Positions 1 to 7,647 of a stretch of DNA of 64,000 bases are shown in pieces. The stretch is from Paenibacillus oenotherae. Lineage in GTDB: Bacteria > Bacillota > Bacilli > Paenibacillales > Paenibacillaceae. The position numbers and the translations under genes were made by a program. Position 1 is the first letter of the stretch, and each line of letters begins with the position of its first letter. The stretch lies in assembly GCF_019443105.1 (NCBI RefSeq), contig NZ_JAHZIJ010000006.1, positions 62,001-126,000 on the forward strand, given 5' to 3'. The notes under the pieces are model-generated. The model was given only the letters and a program-made list of their open reading frames with translations. It had not been told where the DNA came from and made no database searches.

Positions 1-2
1 CG

Positions 3-77
3 GAGAAATCGCTGGAGGTTGTGCGGCACAAGCTCTCCAAGCGCTGCGAAATGATGGAATGCAATAACGGCATTTGA
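3..77 (+). CDS. C-terminal end of an unrecognised protein (partial)
   Basis: An open frame runs in from the left window edge and stops with TGA at 75-77. Its 24 visible residues are basic and helical and carry two cysteines close to the end (KRCEMMEC). That is too short to assign a family. A second frame (stop at 65-67) is also open over this stretch, so the frame choice is tentative. The next gene starts 291 bases away behind its own promoters, so this is probably a separate unit. A Crp/Fnr-type regulator would suit the Fnr-like sites downstream, but nothing visible proves it. Confidence 0.35.
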   Translation, partial: EKSLEVVRHKLSKRCEMMECNNGI

Positions 78-141
78 GGCTCACCTCCCTCCAAATTTAT
101 AGCTTCTGATTTCTAATTTAGAGGATTTGAAGCCGCTTGCA

Positions 142-157
142 TGTGATCTTTCTCACA
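142..157. promoter_or_regulatory. Fnr-like box 1 with -10 of the nitrate reductase operon
   Basis: TGTGATCTTTCTCACA is an exact match to the TGTGA-N6-TCACA Fnr/Crp consensus of Bacilli. A -10-like CATAAT lies at 178-183. The centre-to-centre distance of 31 bases is close to the spacing of activator sites centred at -41.5. Transcription would start near position 190, ahead of the gene at 369. Anaerobic activation is inferred. Confidence 0.65.
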
Positions 158-285
158 GATCGGGCTGTGCAACGCCACATAATTGTCACCAATCGCGCAC
201 AACCGCACAAAGCGGCATGGGGATTGGTTTTTGCAGGCAATTTCTCCATTCTATCCGATTGGCGGATGGCCAAAACAGGCAGAAG

Positions 286-301
286 TGTGATCGAAATCAC
301 T
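286..301. promoter_or_regulatory. Fnr-like box 2 upstream of the nitrate reductase operon
   Basis: TGTGATCGAAATCACT matches the Fnr/Crp consensus in nine of ten arm positions. A weak -10 candidate (TTCAAT, 324-329) lies about 33 bases downstream centre to centre. Together with box 1 this suggests two tandem, oxygen-controlled start sites. The regulator gene is not in the window. Confidence 0.55.
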
Positions 302-368
302 GCCACGCTCGGGTGACATATGTTTCAATTGGGGACAGAAGAAATTAGAGAGAGGGAGTAAAAAGAAT

Positions 369-1409
369 ATGGATCGAGCCTTCGCATCAAAATTCGCCAA
401 GATGATGTTCCTTACTGTCAGTGGACTTTTCATCCTTATGTTCATCGGTTCCCGCTTCTTCACCCATATCGATATGGCGCTGTACGGGTACATGGTCGGC
501 ACATTCGTATTCATTGCCGGTTTTTTCTACCGGTTTATCGCCTGGGCAGAGCGTCCGCCCGCCAAGCTGATCCTGACCAAAGGAATAAAGCTGCTGTTTC
601 GCAAGACAACTCCCCGGACGACAACGGAGCATCTGGTTACGTACCGGTTCATCTGGCATCGGGGCTGGTATCGCTGGACGCAGCATGTGCTGCTCGGGTG
701 GGGCTGCATACTGTCAGCTTTCGTGACGTTTCCTCTCGTATTCGGTTGGATGTACTTTACGATGGATGACAATGGCTACTATACGGTCGTTGGCTTCGGC
801 ATTGATCTGATGAAAATTCGGGCAGACGGCTTCATCGCCTTTCTGTTCTTCAATGCGCTGAATATTACAGCCTTCATGGTTATCGGGGGCGTCTGCATGG
901 CGCTTTACCGGCGGCTCAAAGATATGCAGGCCCGTGCGGAGCAATCCTTCGTCTATGACTTCCTGCCGCTCTATCTGCTGCTGTTCATCAGCATAACAGG
1001 GCTGCTGCTGACCTTCAGCAACATTTTTCTGCATGGCTTCGGCCATCCCGTAATGACCGTCATTCACCAGTGGTCTGTCATTATTACGCTGATCTACTTG
1101 CCGTTCGGCAAGCTGGCGCATATTCCATTCCGTCCGATGAGCGTGCTGGCGCGGAACTATCGGGAGCACTACAGCGAACAGTCGATGAAAGCATGCAAGG
1201 TGTGCGGAACAGGCTTCGTCTCAGCAGAGCAGTCGCAGGACGTTATTGCCCTGCTGAAACAGAACGATATCGAGTTCCAGATGAAGGAAGGCTTTCATCT
1301 TGCCGAGCTTTGTCTTCCATGCCGGCGCAAATACCGGATGTCGAGGTTCGCAGGCGTGCCTACGCATGAGGTGAAGGTCAAGGAGGCTAATCAGAATGCT
1401 AAAGGATAA
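369..1409 (+). CDS. Multi-spanning membrane subunit of an atypical nitrate reductase
   Basis: The 346-residue protein has about seven hydrophobic spans. Between and inside them lie histidines (HRGWYRWTQH, a HGFGH motif, HQWSV) that could ligate b-type hemes as in NarI-like quinol oxidising subunits. The cytoplasmic-looking C-terminus carries two CxxC pairs, near residues 275-278 and 314-317, which could bind iron or zinc. The ATG follows a GAGAGGGAG ribosome site. The gene overlaps the molybdoenzyme gene by 14 bases, so the two are translationally coupled. I infer that it draws electrons from menaquinol and passes them to the ferredoxin and molybdoenzyme. I do not recognise it as classical NarI, NapH or NrfD. 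Confidence 0.7.
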   Translation: MDRAFASKFAKMMFLTVSGLFILMFIGSRFFTHIDMALYGYMVGTFVFIAGFFYRFIAWAERPPAKLILTKGIKLLFRKTTPRTTTEHLVTYRFIWHRGWYRWTQHVLLGWGCILSAFVTFPLVFGWMYFTMDDNGYYTVVGFGIDLMKIRADGFIAFLFFNALNITAFMVIGGVCMALYRRLKDMQARAEQSFVYDFLPLYLLLFISITGLLLTFSNIFLHGFGHPVMTVIHQWSVIITLIYLPFGKLAHIPFRPMSVLARNYREHYSEQSMKACKVCGTGFVSAEQSQDVIALLKQNDIEFQMKEGFHLAELCLPCRRKYRMSRFAGVPTHEVKVKEANQNAKG

Positions 1410-3573
1410 ATTCTACAAAACGGTTGCGAACAAGCGCCATCCAAACGAATCTCTCGTGCCGACACACTGCTCCTACTGCGGCATGCAGTGCGGTATGAAT
1501 CTTCGCGTCGATACGTCAACCAACAAAATTATCGGCGTAGAGCCGCGCTACGATTGGCCAGTTACGCTGGGCAAGATGTGTCCGAAAGGGGTTACGGCCT
1601 ATCAGCAAACGAACCATGACGACCGGCTGCTTCGCCCGCTCATTCGCGATAATCCGCTGCTCAAGGGTACGAAGGACGGATTCCGCGAAGCCAGCTGGGA
1701 GGAAGCCTATGATCTGATCGTTCGCAAATTTCAGGAGCTGCAAGGGCAGTATGGGAAGGATTCGCTTTCTGTATTCAGCGGCGTATCGATGACGAATGAG
1801 AAATGCTATCTGACCGGCAAATTCGCTCGTGTCGCACTTCAGACGCGATATATCGATTATAACGGCCGATTCTGCATGTCGAGTGCAGCTGCGGGATTCC
1901 TGCGCACCTTCGGCGTCGATCGCGGCTCCACCTTGCCATGGACCGATCTGCATCAGACGGATTGCCTGTTTATCGCAGGCAGTAACACGGCGGAATGTCA
2001 TCCTACCTCGATGTTTCGTGTCTGGGAGGTGCAGAATCGCGGGGGCTATCTGATCGTTGCCGATCCGCGCGAGACACCGCTCGCCAGAAGAGCGGATATT
2101 CATCTCGATCTTCGTCCCGGCACTGACCTTGCGCTGGCGAATTGCATGGTCAATCTGCTCATACAGAATGGTTATGCGGATGAGGAGTTCGTCAGGGCGC
2201 ATACAAACGGGTTCGATGAGCTGGCTGAAGTTGTGAAAGTATTTACACCGGAGTATACGAGTGAAATTACGGGCGTTGCTGTAGAGAAGCTGGTTCGCGC
2301 GGCTGAGATCTACGGCAAGGCTCCCGAAGCGGTTGTTCTGTTCGCCCGCGGTATCGAGCAGCAGCACAAAGGAACCGACAATGTGTCGGGCTATACGAAT
2401 ATGTGTCTTGTAACGGGCAAAATCGGACGTCCCAAATCAGGCGTAGCGACCTTCACCGGACAAGGGAACGGGCAGGGAGGCCGCGAGCATGGACAGAAGT
2501 CCGACCTGCTGCCCGGTTACCGCAAGATTACGAACCCCAAGCATGTAGAGGAAGTGTGCAAGGTGTGGGGAATCAAGCCGGAGGAGATGCCGCAGCCGGG
2601 TGTCTCGGCCTATGAAATGTTCGAGCTGATGATGAATAAGACGATACGCGGCTTGTATCTGCTCTGCTCCAATCCGGCGGTATCCGCTCCGAATCAGCAT
2701 GCGGTTCGGGCTGCGCTGAAGGAGCTCGACTTCATGGTCTGCTCCGATCTGTACTTGTCGGAATCCTGTGAATTCGCGGATGTGGTGCTGCCGACAACCT
2801 CATGGTCGGAGGATGAAGGGACGGTCACTAATCTGGAAGGGCGGATCATCAAGATCAACAAGGCACAGGAGCCGCTGGGCGAATCGAAGCCGGACTGGCA
2901 GATTCATGTTGAGCTTGCGGAGCGGCTGGGACGCGGCCAATATTTCAGCCATTTGACGACGGCCTGCAAGGTCGCTGATGAGTTCCGGCTCGCCAGCAAG
3001 GGCGGTTATGCGGATTATTACGGCGCAACCTGGGATAAGATCGACAAGCAGGACGGGGTTTTCTGGCCGTGCAAAAGCGAGGAGGATCCAGGAACGCCGT
3101 ATATGTTCCTTGACAAGAAATTTTATCATGCGGATGGCAAGGCGATGCTGTGCGCACTTCCTTACCGCCCTCCGGCGGAGGAGCCATGCGCCGAGTACCC
3201 GCTCAGGCTGACGACGGGGCGTGTCGTTTACCATTACTTATCCGGCAACCAGACCCGCAGAATTCCGTTTCTGAGAGACATGTGCCCTGAGCCCTACGTG
3301 GAGGTTCACCCGGCAACCGCACAGAAATATGGCATAGAGCATGAAGAGGTAGTGAGACTGCACACCCGTCGCGGCGAAGCCTTCTACAAGGTGAAGATTA
3401 TCGAGGCTATACGTGAAGATACGGTGTTCGTGCCCTATCATTTCGGACATGATTTGTCCATCAATCTGCTTACGATCGCAGCGCTTGATCCGATATCCCG
3501 CATGCCGGAATTCAAGGTCTGTGCTGCCCAAATAGACAAAGTGGCTGAGAAACCAAGCGGGAGGCCCCAATGA
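1396..3573 (+). CDS. NapA/NasA-like molybdopterin nitrate reductase, catalytic subunit
   Basis: This 725-residue protein is a bis-MGD molybdoenzyme. The N-terminal CSYCGMQC plus a later CPKG supply the four cysteines of one [4Fe-4S] cluster. The segment GRFCMSSAAAGF places a Mo-ligand cysteine near residue 160, as in NapA and NasA. The C-terminal part has the usual molydopterin-dinucleotide-binding barrel (RLTTGRVVYHY). There is no Tat signal, so the enzyme is probably cytoplasmic or follows another subunit. It lies in a tight operon with a four-cluster ferredoxin, a Rieske protein and a nitrate/nitrite transporter, next to nirK and nor. Respiratory nitrate reduction is therefore the best reading. 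An assimilatory role or another oxyanion cannot be excluded. Confidence 0.85.
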   Translation: MLKDKFYKTVANKRHPNESLVPTHCSYCGMQCGMNLRVDTSTNKIIGVEPRYDWPVTLGKMCPKGVTAYQQTNHDDRLLRPLIRDNPLLKGTKDGFREASWEEAYDLIVRKFQELQGQYGKDSLSVFSGVSMTNEKCYLTGKFARVALQTRYIDYNGRFCMSSAAAGFLRTFGVDRGSTLPWTDLHQTDCLFIAGSNTAECHPTSMFRVWEVQNRGGYLIVADPRETPLARRADIHLDLRPGTDLALANCMVNLLIQNGYADEEFVRAHTNGFDELAEVVKVFTPEYTSEITGVAVEKLVRAAEIYGKAPEAVVLFARGIEQQHKGTDNVSGYTNMCLVTGKIGRPKSGVATFTGQGNGQGGREHGQKSDLLPGYRKITNPKHVEEVCKVWGIKPEEMPQPGVSAYEMFELMMNKTIRGLYLLCSNPAVSAPNQHAVRAALKELDFMVCSDLYLSESCEFADVVLPTTSWSEDEGTVTNLEGRIIKINKAQEPLGESKPDWQIHVELAERLGRGQYFSHLTTACKVADEFRLASKGGYADYYGATWDKIDKQDGVFWPCKSEEDPGTPYMFLDKKFYHADGKAMLCALPYRPPAEEPCAEYPLRLTTGRVVYHYLSGNQTRRIPFLRDMCPEPYVEVHPATAQKYGIEHEEVVRLHTRRGEAFYKVKIIEAIREDTVFVPYHFGHDLSINLLTIAALDPISRMPEFKVCAAQIDKVAEKPSGRPQ

Positions 3574-4133
3574 AACAATATCTGTATATCGAGATGGACA
3601 ATTGCATCGGCTGCCGCAGCTGCCTTGCAGCTTGCACGCAATGCGGCGGCCATGACGAGCGCAACCGCAACTATGTCTATGATGTGAATCCGCTCGTCGA
3701 CCGCCAGACGATTCCGCTCATGTGTCTGCACTGCGTCAATCCCGCCTGCGCGCGGAGCTGTCCGGCCCAGGCGATCCAGATTACAGCGGAGGGCGCTGTG
3801 CTGTCGGCGCTGGTGGAGAAGTGCATCGGCTGCCAGAATTGTACGATTGCATGCCCGTATGGCATACCCAAGTTCGATGAAGCACAGAATCTGATGTACA
3901 AATGCGACCTCTGCTATGACCGGACCAAGGATGGCATTCCGCCGATGTGCGCGTCTGTTTGTCCGACCAACACGCTGCAATGGGTGACGGAAGAAGAACT
4001 CAGCATGAAGAAGGAGCAGCACCGCCTGGGCAAATGGATGTCCAGCCGCGAGCCGTTCGATCCGCTGGAAGGCGAGACCAATGTCAAAATCAGTTTGCCA
4101 GGCATTCTGCAGGGCAAGCAAAAGCTATTCTAG
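3570..4133 (+). CDS. Four-cluster ferredoxin subunit (DmsB/NrfC type)
   Basis: The 187-residue protein contains sixteen cysteines in four groups: CIGCRSCLAACTQC at the start, CLHCVNPACARSCP, CIGCQNCTIACPYG, and CDLC followed by CASVCP. That is enough for four [4Fe-4S] clusters, as in electron-transfer subunits of DMSO/nitrate/polysulfide reductases. It has no signal peptide, in line with the signal-less catalytic subunit. The ATG overlaps the previous stop (ATGA), showing translational coupling. It most likely relays electrons between the membrane or Rieske subunit and the molybdoenzyme. Confidence 0.85.
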   Translation: MKQYLYIEMDNCIGCRSCLAACTQCGGHDERNRNYVYDVNPLVDRQTIPLMCLHCVNPACARSCPAQAIQITAEGAVLSALVEKCIGCQNCTIACPYGIPKFDEAQNLMYKCDLCYDRTKDGIPPMCASVCPTNTLQWVTEEELSMKKEQHRLGKWMSSREPFDPLEGETNVKISLPGILQGKQKLF

Positions 4134-4171
4134 CAGAATCATCGAACTAATATAGACAGGGGTGATTCCCG

Positions 4172-4732
4172 GTGGGACAGGGACACAATGTGAATGGGGA
4201 CAGCAAGGCCAACAATAAGAACGGCAAGATTCCTTTTGATGAAGACAATTACACGCACAATATACACAAGGACAACGAGAGAAGCCTCGACCGTCGCAGC
4301 TTTATGAAGCTGATGGCCGGTGCTGCAGGGGTGTTTGCCGTCTCCACGCTGCCATGGGGAGCAATAGCGGCCAAGGAGCTTGCGGGCTTCGGCAACAAGA
4401 AATATACAGCGGCGAAAATTACAGATATCAGTGAAATAAAGGTCGGAGAAGCGATAGAGTTCGCTTATCCAGGCAAGCATGACTCGGCGCTGCTCATCCG
4501 GCTTGGCGAGAATGAGTTCAAGGCCTACCAGAATGCCTGCACCCACTTGAAATGTCCGGTATTCTGGAGCAAGGAGCAGGGCGAGATGGTATGCCCATGC
4601 CATCACGGGGTATTCGATCCGAAGACAGGCGCTCCTACCGCTGGCCCGCCCAGAAGGCCGCTGCCCGAAATTGTTCTCGAACGGGAGCAGGGCGCCATAA
4701 TCGCAACGGGAGTGAAACGTTATGAAGCGTAG
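4172..4732 (+). CDS. Rieske [2Fe-2S] protein with Tat signal
   Basis: The GTG start follows an AGGGGTGAT ribosome site. The 186-residue product has a long polar N-terminus and then a twin-arginine signal/anchor (DRRSFMKLMAGAAG, a hydrophobic run, and AIAAKE). The C-terminal Rieske fold shows CTHLKC and CPCHHGVF, which give the two cysteines and two histidines of a 2Fe-2S cluster. The protein resembles QcrA/PetC-type Rieske subunits and would face the outer side of the membrane. In this operon it is a plausible quinol-side electron carrier, unusual for a nitrate reductase. Confidence 0.85.
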   Translation: MGQGHNVNGDSKANNKNGKIPFDEDNYTHNIHKDNERSLDRRSFMKLMAGAAGVFAVSTLPWGAIAAKELAGFGNKKYTAAKITDISEIKVGEAIEFAYPGKHDSALLIRLGENEFKAYQNACTHLKCPVFWSKEQGEMVCPCHHGVFDPKTGAPTAGPPRRPLPEIVLEREQGAIIATGVKRYEA

Positions 4733-4910
4733 CTATCGGGGCGTCGTGCTGCTCAGTCTGGTGCTGTTCCTGAATATCGTCTGTACACAGCAAACGGTGA
4801 ATGCCTATTATTACGAGAAATACGAGACGGTCATCCTGTTCTGCGGGCTGAACCTGTTGTTGTTTCCTGTGGCTTTCTGGATCTATAAGCGGGAGCGTGA
4901 TGTCAAATGA
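4722..4910 (+). CDS. Small two-span membrane protein of the nitrate reductase operon
   Basis: The 62-residue protein has two hydrophobic segments separated by a short Tyr-rich loop (AYYYEKYE) and ends in a basic tail. Its start lies inside the end of the Rieske gene and its stop overlaps the narK start (ATGA), so it is firmly part of the operon. I do not recognise the family. A small accessory or assembly subunit of the membrane complex is a reasonable guess but is not shown by the sequence. Confidence 0.65.
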   Translation: MKRSYRGVVLLSLVLFLNIVCTQQTVNAYYYEKYETVILFCGLNLLLFPVAFWIYKRERDVK

Positions 4911-6439
4911 TTAGAAAAATTCAGCTGCCGCTGCAAACCGTCAGTCTGGTGCTTGGTTTCATGGTTTGGGTTATACTGTCCTCGCTAATGCCCTTTATTA
5001 AAGATGATATTACGCTCTCATCCTCCCAGCTTGCGTGGGTTACGGCCATCCCGATTCTGATCGGGTCCATCGCGCGGATACCTGTCGGATACTGGACCAA
5101 TCGGTACGGTGCCCGCAAGCTGTTCATGCTCAGCTTTGTGCTGCTGCTGGCGCCTGTTTATTGGATCAGCCAGGCGGATTCGTTCGCGGATCTGATTATT
5201 GGCGGCGCTTTTCTCGGGATCGGAGGCGCTGTATTCTCGGTTGGTGTTACTTCATTGCCCAAGTATTACCCTAAGGAGCGTCACGGCTTCGTGAACGGCA
5301 TTTATGGTATTGGCAATCTGGGAACGGCCATTTCGGCATTCGGCGCCCCGGTCGTTGCCAGTGCTTGGGGATGGTCGAATACCGTTCTGCTTTATAGCAT
5401 CATATTGATCACTCTTGCTGCACTCAATTTCTTGCTCGGGGACCGTGAGGAAGTATCCGTCCGCACACCGCTGCTGGAGCAGATCAGAGCGGTATCCCGT
5501 TCGGAGAAGCTGTGGTTTATTTGTCTGTTCTACTTTCTGACGTTCGGTTCATTCGTTGCATTCACCGTCTATTTGCCTAATTTTCTCGTCAGCCACTTTC
5601 ATCTGGAGAAGGTCGATGCCGGCATGCGCACAGCGGGCTTCATCGTGCTTGCTACTGCGATGCGGCCTATCGGAGGCTGGCTTGGCGACAAGTTCAATCC
5701 CTTCAAAATATTAATGCTCGTATTCGGCGGCTTGACGGTATCCGCTATTCTGCTATCGTTCGCGCCAAGTCTGCAATTGTACACCGTAGGCTGCCTGACC
5801 GTTGCCTTGTGCGCCGGCACAGGGAATGGCACGATCTTCAAGCTTGTTCCCATGTACTTCAGTAAACAAGCTGGCATCGCCAATGGCATCATTTCGGCTA
5901 TGGGCGGCCTCGGCGGCTTCTTCCCGCCGCTGATCCTGACGATGCTGTTCAGCATGACGGGTCATTATGCGATTGGCTTCATGGCCCTGTCACAGATTGC
6001 GCTGGCGAGCCTGATCATCGTCATCTGGATGTTCTATCAGGAAAGGTTGGTGCTGGCTGCCAATATTGTAGAGAACACGGTAGAGGGGATTATGATCACG
6101 GACAGGAACGGCATTATCCATTCCGTGAATGCGTCCTTCACACGGCTGACGGGCTATACTTCCGCTGAAGCGATTGGCAAGACGCCAAGCATTCTGAAGT
6201 CGGGCAAGCAGGACAAAGCCTTCTATAATGCGATGTGGGAGAGCTTGCAGAGCCAGGGCTTCTGGCAGGGAGCGATTTGGAACCGGAAGAAGAACGGCGA
6301 AATTTATTTGGAATGGCTGACAATCAGCGCGGTTAAGAGCGACTCCGGCGATGTGGTCTACTACTCCGGCATGTTCAGTGATATTACAACCCAGCAGCAT
6401 TTTCACCATCCCCATGGCGGGGAGGAAGCCTATGCTTAA
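4907..6439 (+). CDS. narK: NarK-type nitrate/nitrite MFS transporter fused to a PAS domain
   Basis: Residues 1 to about 375 form a twelve-span major facilitator protein of the NarK/NasA nitrate-nitrite porter group. Signatures are GYWTNRYGARKLF between spans 2 and 3 and the glycine-rich GNLGTAISAFGAP and SAMGGLGGFFPP stretches. Immediately after the last span, residues of about 380-500 form a complete PAS plus PAC domain (ENTVEGIMITDRNG, NASFTRLTGYT, ending with SGMFSDIT). The usual family length is near 390-430 residues, so the extra 110 are a true C-terminal fusion. The sequence shows no output domain after the PAS. It may gate transport in response to redox state or a ligand; that is inference. 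Confidence 0.85.
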   Translation: MIRKIQLPLQTVSLVLGFMVWVILSSLMPFIKDDITLSSSQLAWVTAIPILIGSIARIPVGYWTNRYGARKLFMLSFVLLLAPVYWISQADSFADLIIGGAFLGIGGAVFSVGVTSLPKYYPKERHGFVNGIYGIGNLGTAISAFGAPVVASAWGWSNTVLLYSIILITLAALNFLLGDREEVSVRTPLLEQIRAVSRSEKLWFICLFYFLTFGSFVAFTVYLPNFLVSHFHLEKVDAGMRTAGFIVLATAMRPIGGWLGDKFNPFKILMLVFGGLTVSAILLSFAPSLQLYTVGCLTVALCAGTGNGTIFKLVPMYFSKQAGIANGIISAMGGLGGFFPPLILTMLFSMTGHYAIGFMALSQIALASLIIVIWMFYQERLVLAANIVENTVEGIMITDRNGIIHSVNASFTRLTGYTSAEAIGKTPSILKSGKQDKAFYNAMWESLQSQGFWQGAIWNRKKNGEIYLEWLTISAVKSDSGDVVYYSGMFSDITTQQHFHHPHGGEEAYA

Positions 6440-6758
6440 TGAATTTATTGTCGATTTGTGCTTTATTCGGCCGCAGACGGAGCATGGATCCCCTTTTCCG
6501 CAGATGGAGTCAGAGCTGAATCTGCTGTTCTCAACCTCTGCTGCATCCGCTGTTCCTTGTTATGTGGATCGGAAGAGGGAGGAAGGGCTCGATATCGCGG
6601 TTGCTCAGGTCAGCGGACTGTCCGTATGGAGTTCGGAGCGGGAAGTCATTGCTTATATGGAGAATGGGATGGAGCAGGCGAGTCTGAATTGGCTGAGCGG
6701 CTATCGGGTTCAGGTGATCCCCAAGGAAGATGCTGGCACATGCTGTCTCAAGAAATGA
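6432..6758 (+). CDS. Unrecognised 108-residue protein of the nitrate reductase operon
   Basis: The ATG follows GGGGAGGAAG and lies inside the end of narK, so translation is coupled to it. The product is soluble and mildly acidic, has no obvious motif, and ends in CCLKK. I do not recognise it. Its position between the transporter and another small gene, with no terminator before it, suggests an accessory role in nitrate respiration, such as assembly or sensing. Codon usage and GC resemble the genes upstream, so it is probably real. Confidence 0.55.
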   Translation: MLNEFIVDLCFIRPQTEHGSPFPQMESELNLLFSTSAASAVPCYVDRKREEGLDIAVAQVSGLSVWSSEREVIAYMENGMEQASLNWLSGYRVQVIPKEDAGTCCLKK

Positions 6759-6767
6759 GGTTGAGTG

Positions 6768-7061
6768 ATGGAGAACTGGGAACATCGGTTGGCAAGCTAC
6801 TATGGCAAAAGGATGGAGCTCATTATTGAGGATTACGCAGGAAGCGACCCGCTGGCCCCGCCAGCGAGCCGTCCCCTGCATCATGTCATGTTGGCCCATG
6901 AGGGCACGCATCTGCAGTTTTATTTTAACGAGAAGCAGTTTCTGGCTATTCCCGTCTATGACGATGACAGGACGCGCCTCCAGGAAGCGGAGCAGGGGAC
7001 GGTCTTTACCTCTGAAGATACTGCTGCCAAGCTGATCTATACCGTACGGTTTCTACTCTGA
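6768..7061 (+). CDS. Unrecognised 97-residue protein at the end of the operon
   Basis: The ATG at 6768 is preceded by GAGGTTGA at a good distance; a GTG three bases earlier is possible. The product is soluble, with no membrane span or cysteine motif, and shows alternating polar/hydrophobic segments typical of a small alpha/beta fold. No family is recognised. It lies nine bases after the previous stop and is the last gene before a non-coding stretch containing a dispersed repeat, so it probably ends the transcription unit. Confidence 0.5.
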   Translation: MENWEHRLASYYGKRMELIIEDYAGSDPLAPPASRPLHHVMLAHEGTHLQFYFNEKQFLAIPVYDDDRTRLQEAEQGTVFTSEDTAAKLIYTVRFLL

Positions 7062-7188
7062 TGGATGGGTGGCAGTCGATGATCAAGCCAGTAGTAATAC
7101 GGAATTTCCTCAACTTCCACTTTAAGAAACGGTACGATGCGGAATGGCTGCGATCACCAAACTGCCCACGTACTCCTTGCTAGAGGCT

Positions 7189-7474
7189 GATCCGTCATTC
7201 AAACGCCGGGACTTGCGTGATGCAAGATGTGAGCGAGGTAAAACATGCGAAACGGCATTTATTTGCTCGTTTCTGGCCCCATGAAGGTGAAATTCCTGCC
7301 AGCGTGCAGGCATTTCACCTTCGTTTCTCTTTAGCGGCCGATTTTTGCTCACATTCATGCCTGATCGCAGGAATTTTACTATTATGGCGTCTTTTAACCG
7401 AAATTCATGCACATTCGCAGGCTCCTTTCTCCGTCACGCTGCCTTCAAACCACACTTGGGAGAAGGGGTTGTCC
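7189..7474 (+). repeat. Dispersed structured intergenic repeat, copy 1
   Basis: This stretch matches four other places in the window (29914-30143, 51928-52274, 54095-54390, 57448-57700). Its core is a hairpin whose arms GAAGGTGAAAT (7283-7293) and ATTTCACCTTC (7312-7322) enclose CCTGCC...GCAGG. Downstream are two related ATTCATGC...CGCAGG motifs and a GTCACGCTGCC end. It encodes no convincing protein. It lies between the nitrate reductase operon and nirK. An inverted piece resembling its left end appears near 7566-7600. Confidence 0.85.
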
Positions 7475-7495
7475 AGATAGGCATATCCAAAGAAA

Positions 7496-7541
7496 AAGAT
7501 GCTTCCAGTTCCACTTCTTAGTGGTTTGGAGGCATCTTTCA
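7496..7541. terminator. Hairpin between converging units
   Basis: AAAGATGCTTCCA and TGGAGGCATCTTT form a long, slightly mismatched stem around 7496-7541. A smaller CCACTTC/TTAGTGG-type hairpin sits in its loop. It lies between the rightward nitrate reductase operon and leftward nirK, where a bidirectional terminator is expected. The U-run is short, so the role is uncertain. Confidence 0.4.
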
Positions 7542-7647
7542 CACGAGAGAAAAACGACAGTTTCGCATGTTCCTCTAGCTCGCATCTTGCTTGATGGCGG
7601 CAGTCGGGAGAACGTGACGTCCCCTGGGGATAACACCTCGCTAGACC

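Noticed and set aside
714-1169. Long minus-strand frames inside the nitrate reductase membrane and catalytic genes
   Set aside because: They have no ribosome sites or family motifs and lie opposite well-supported coding frames.
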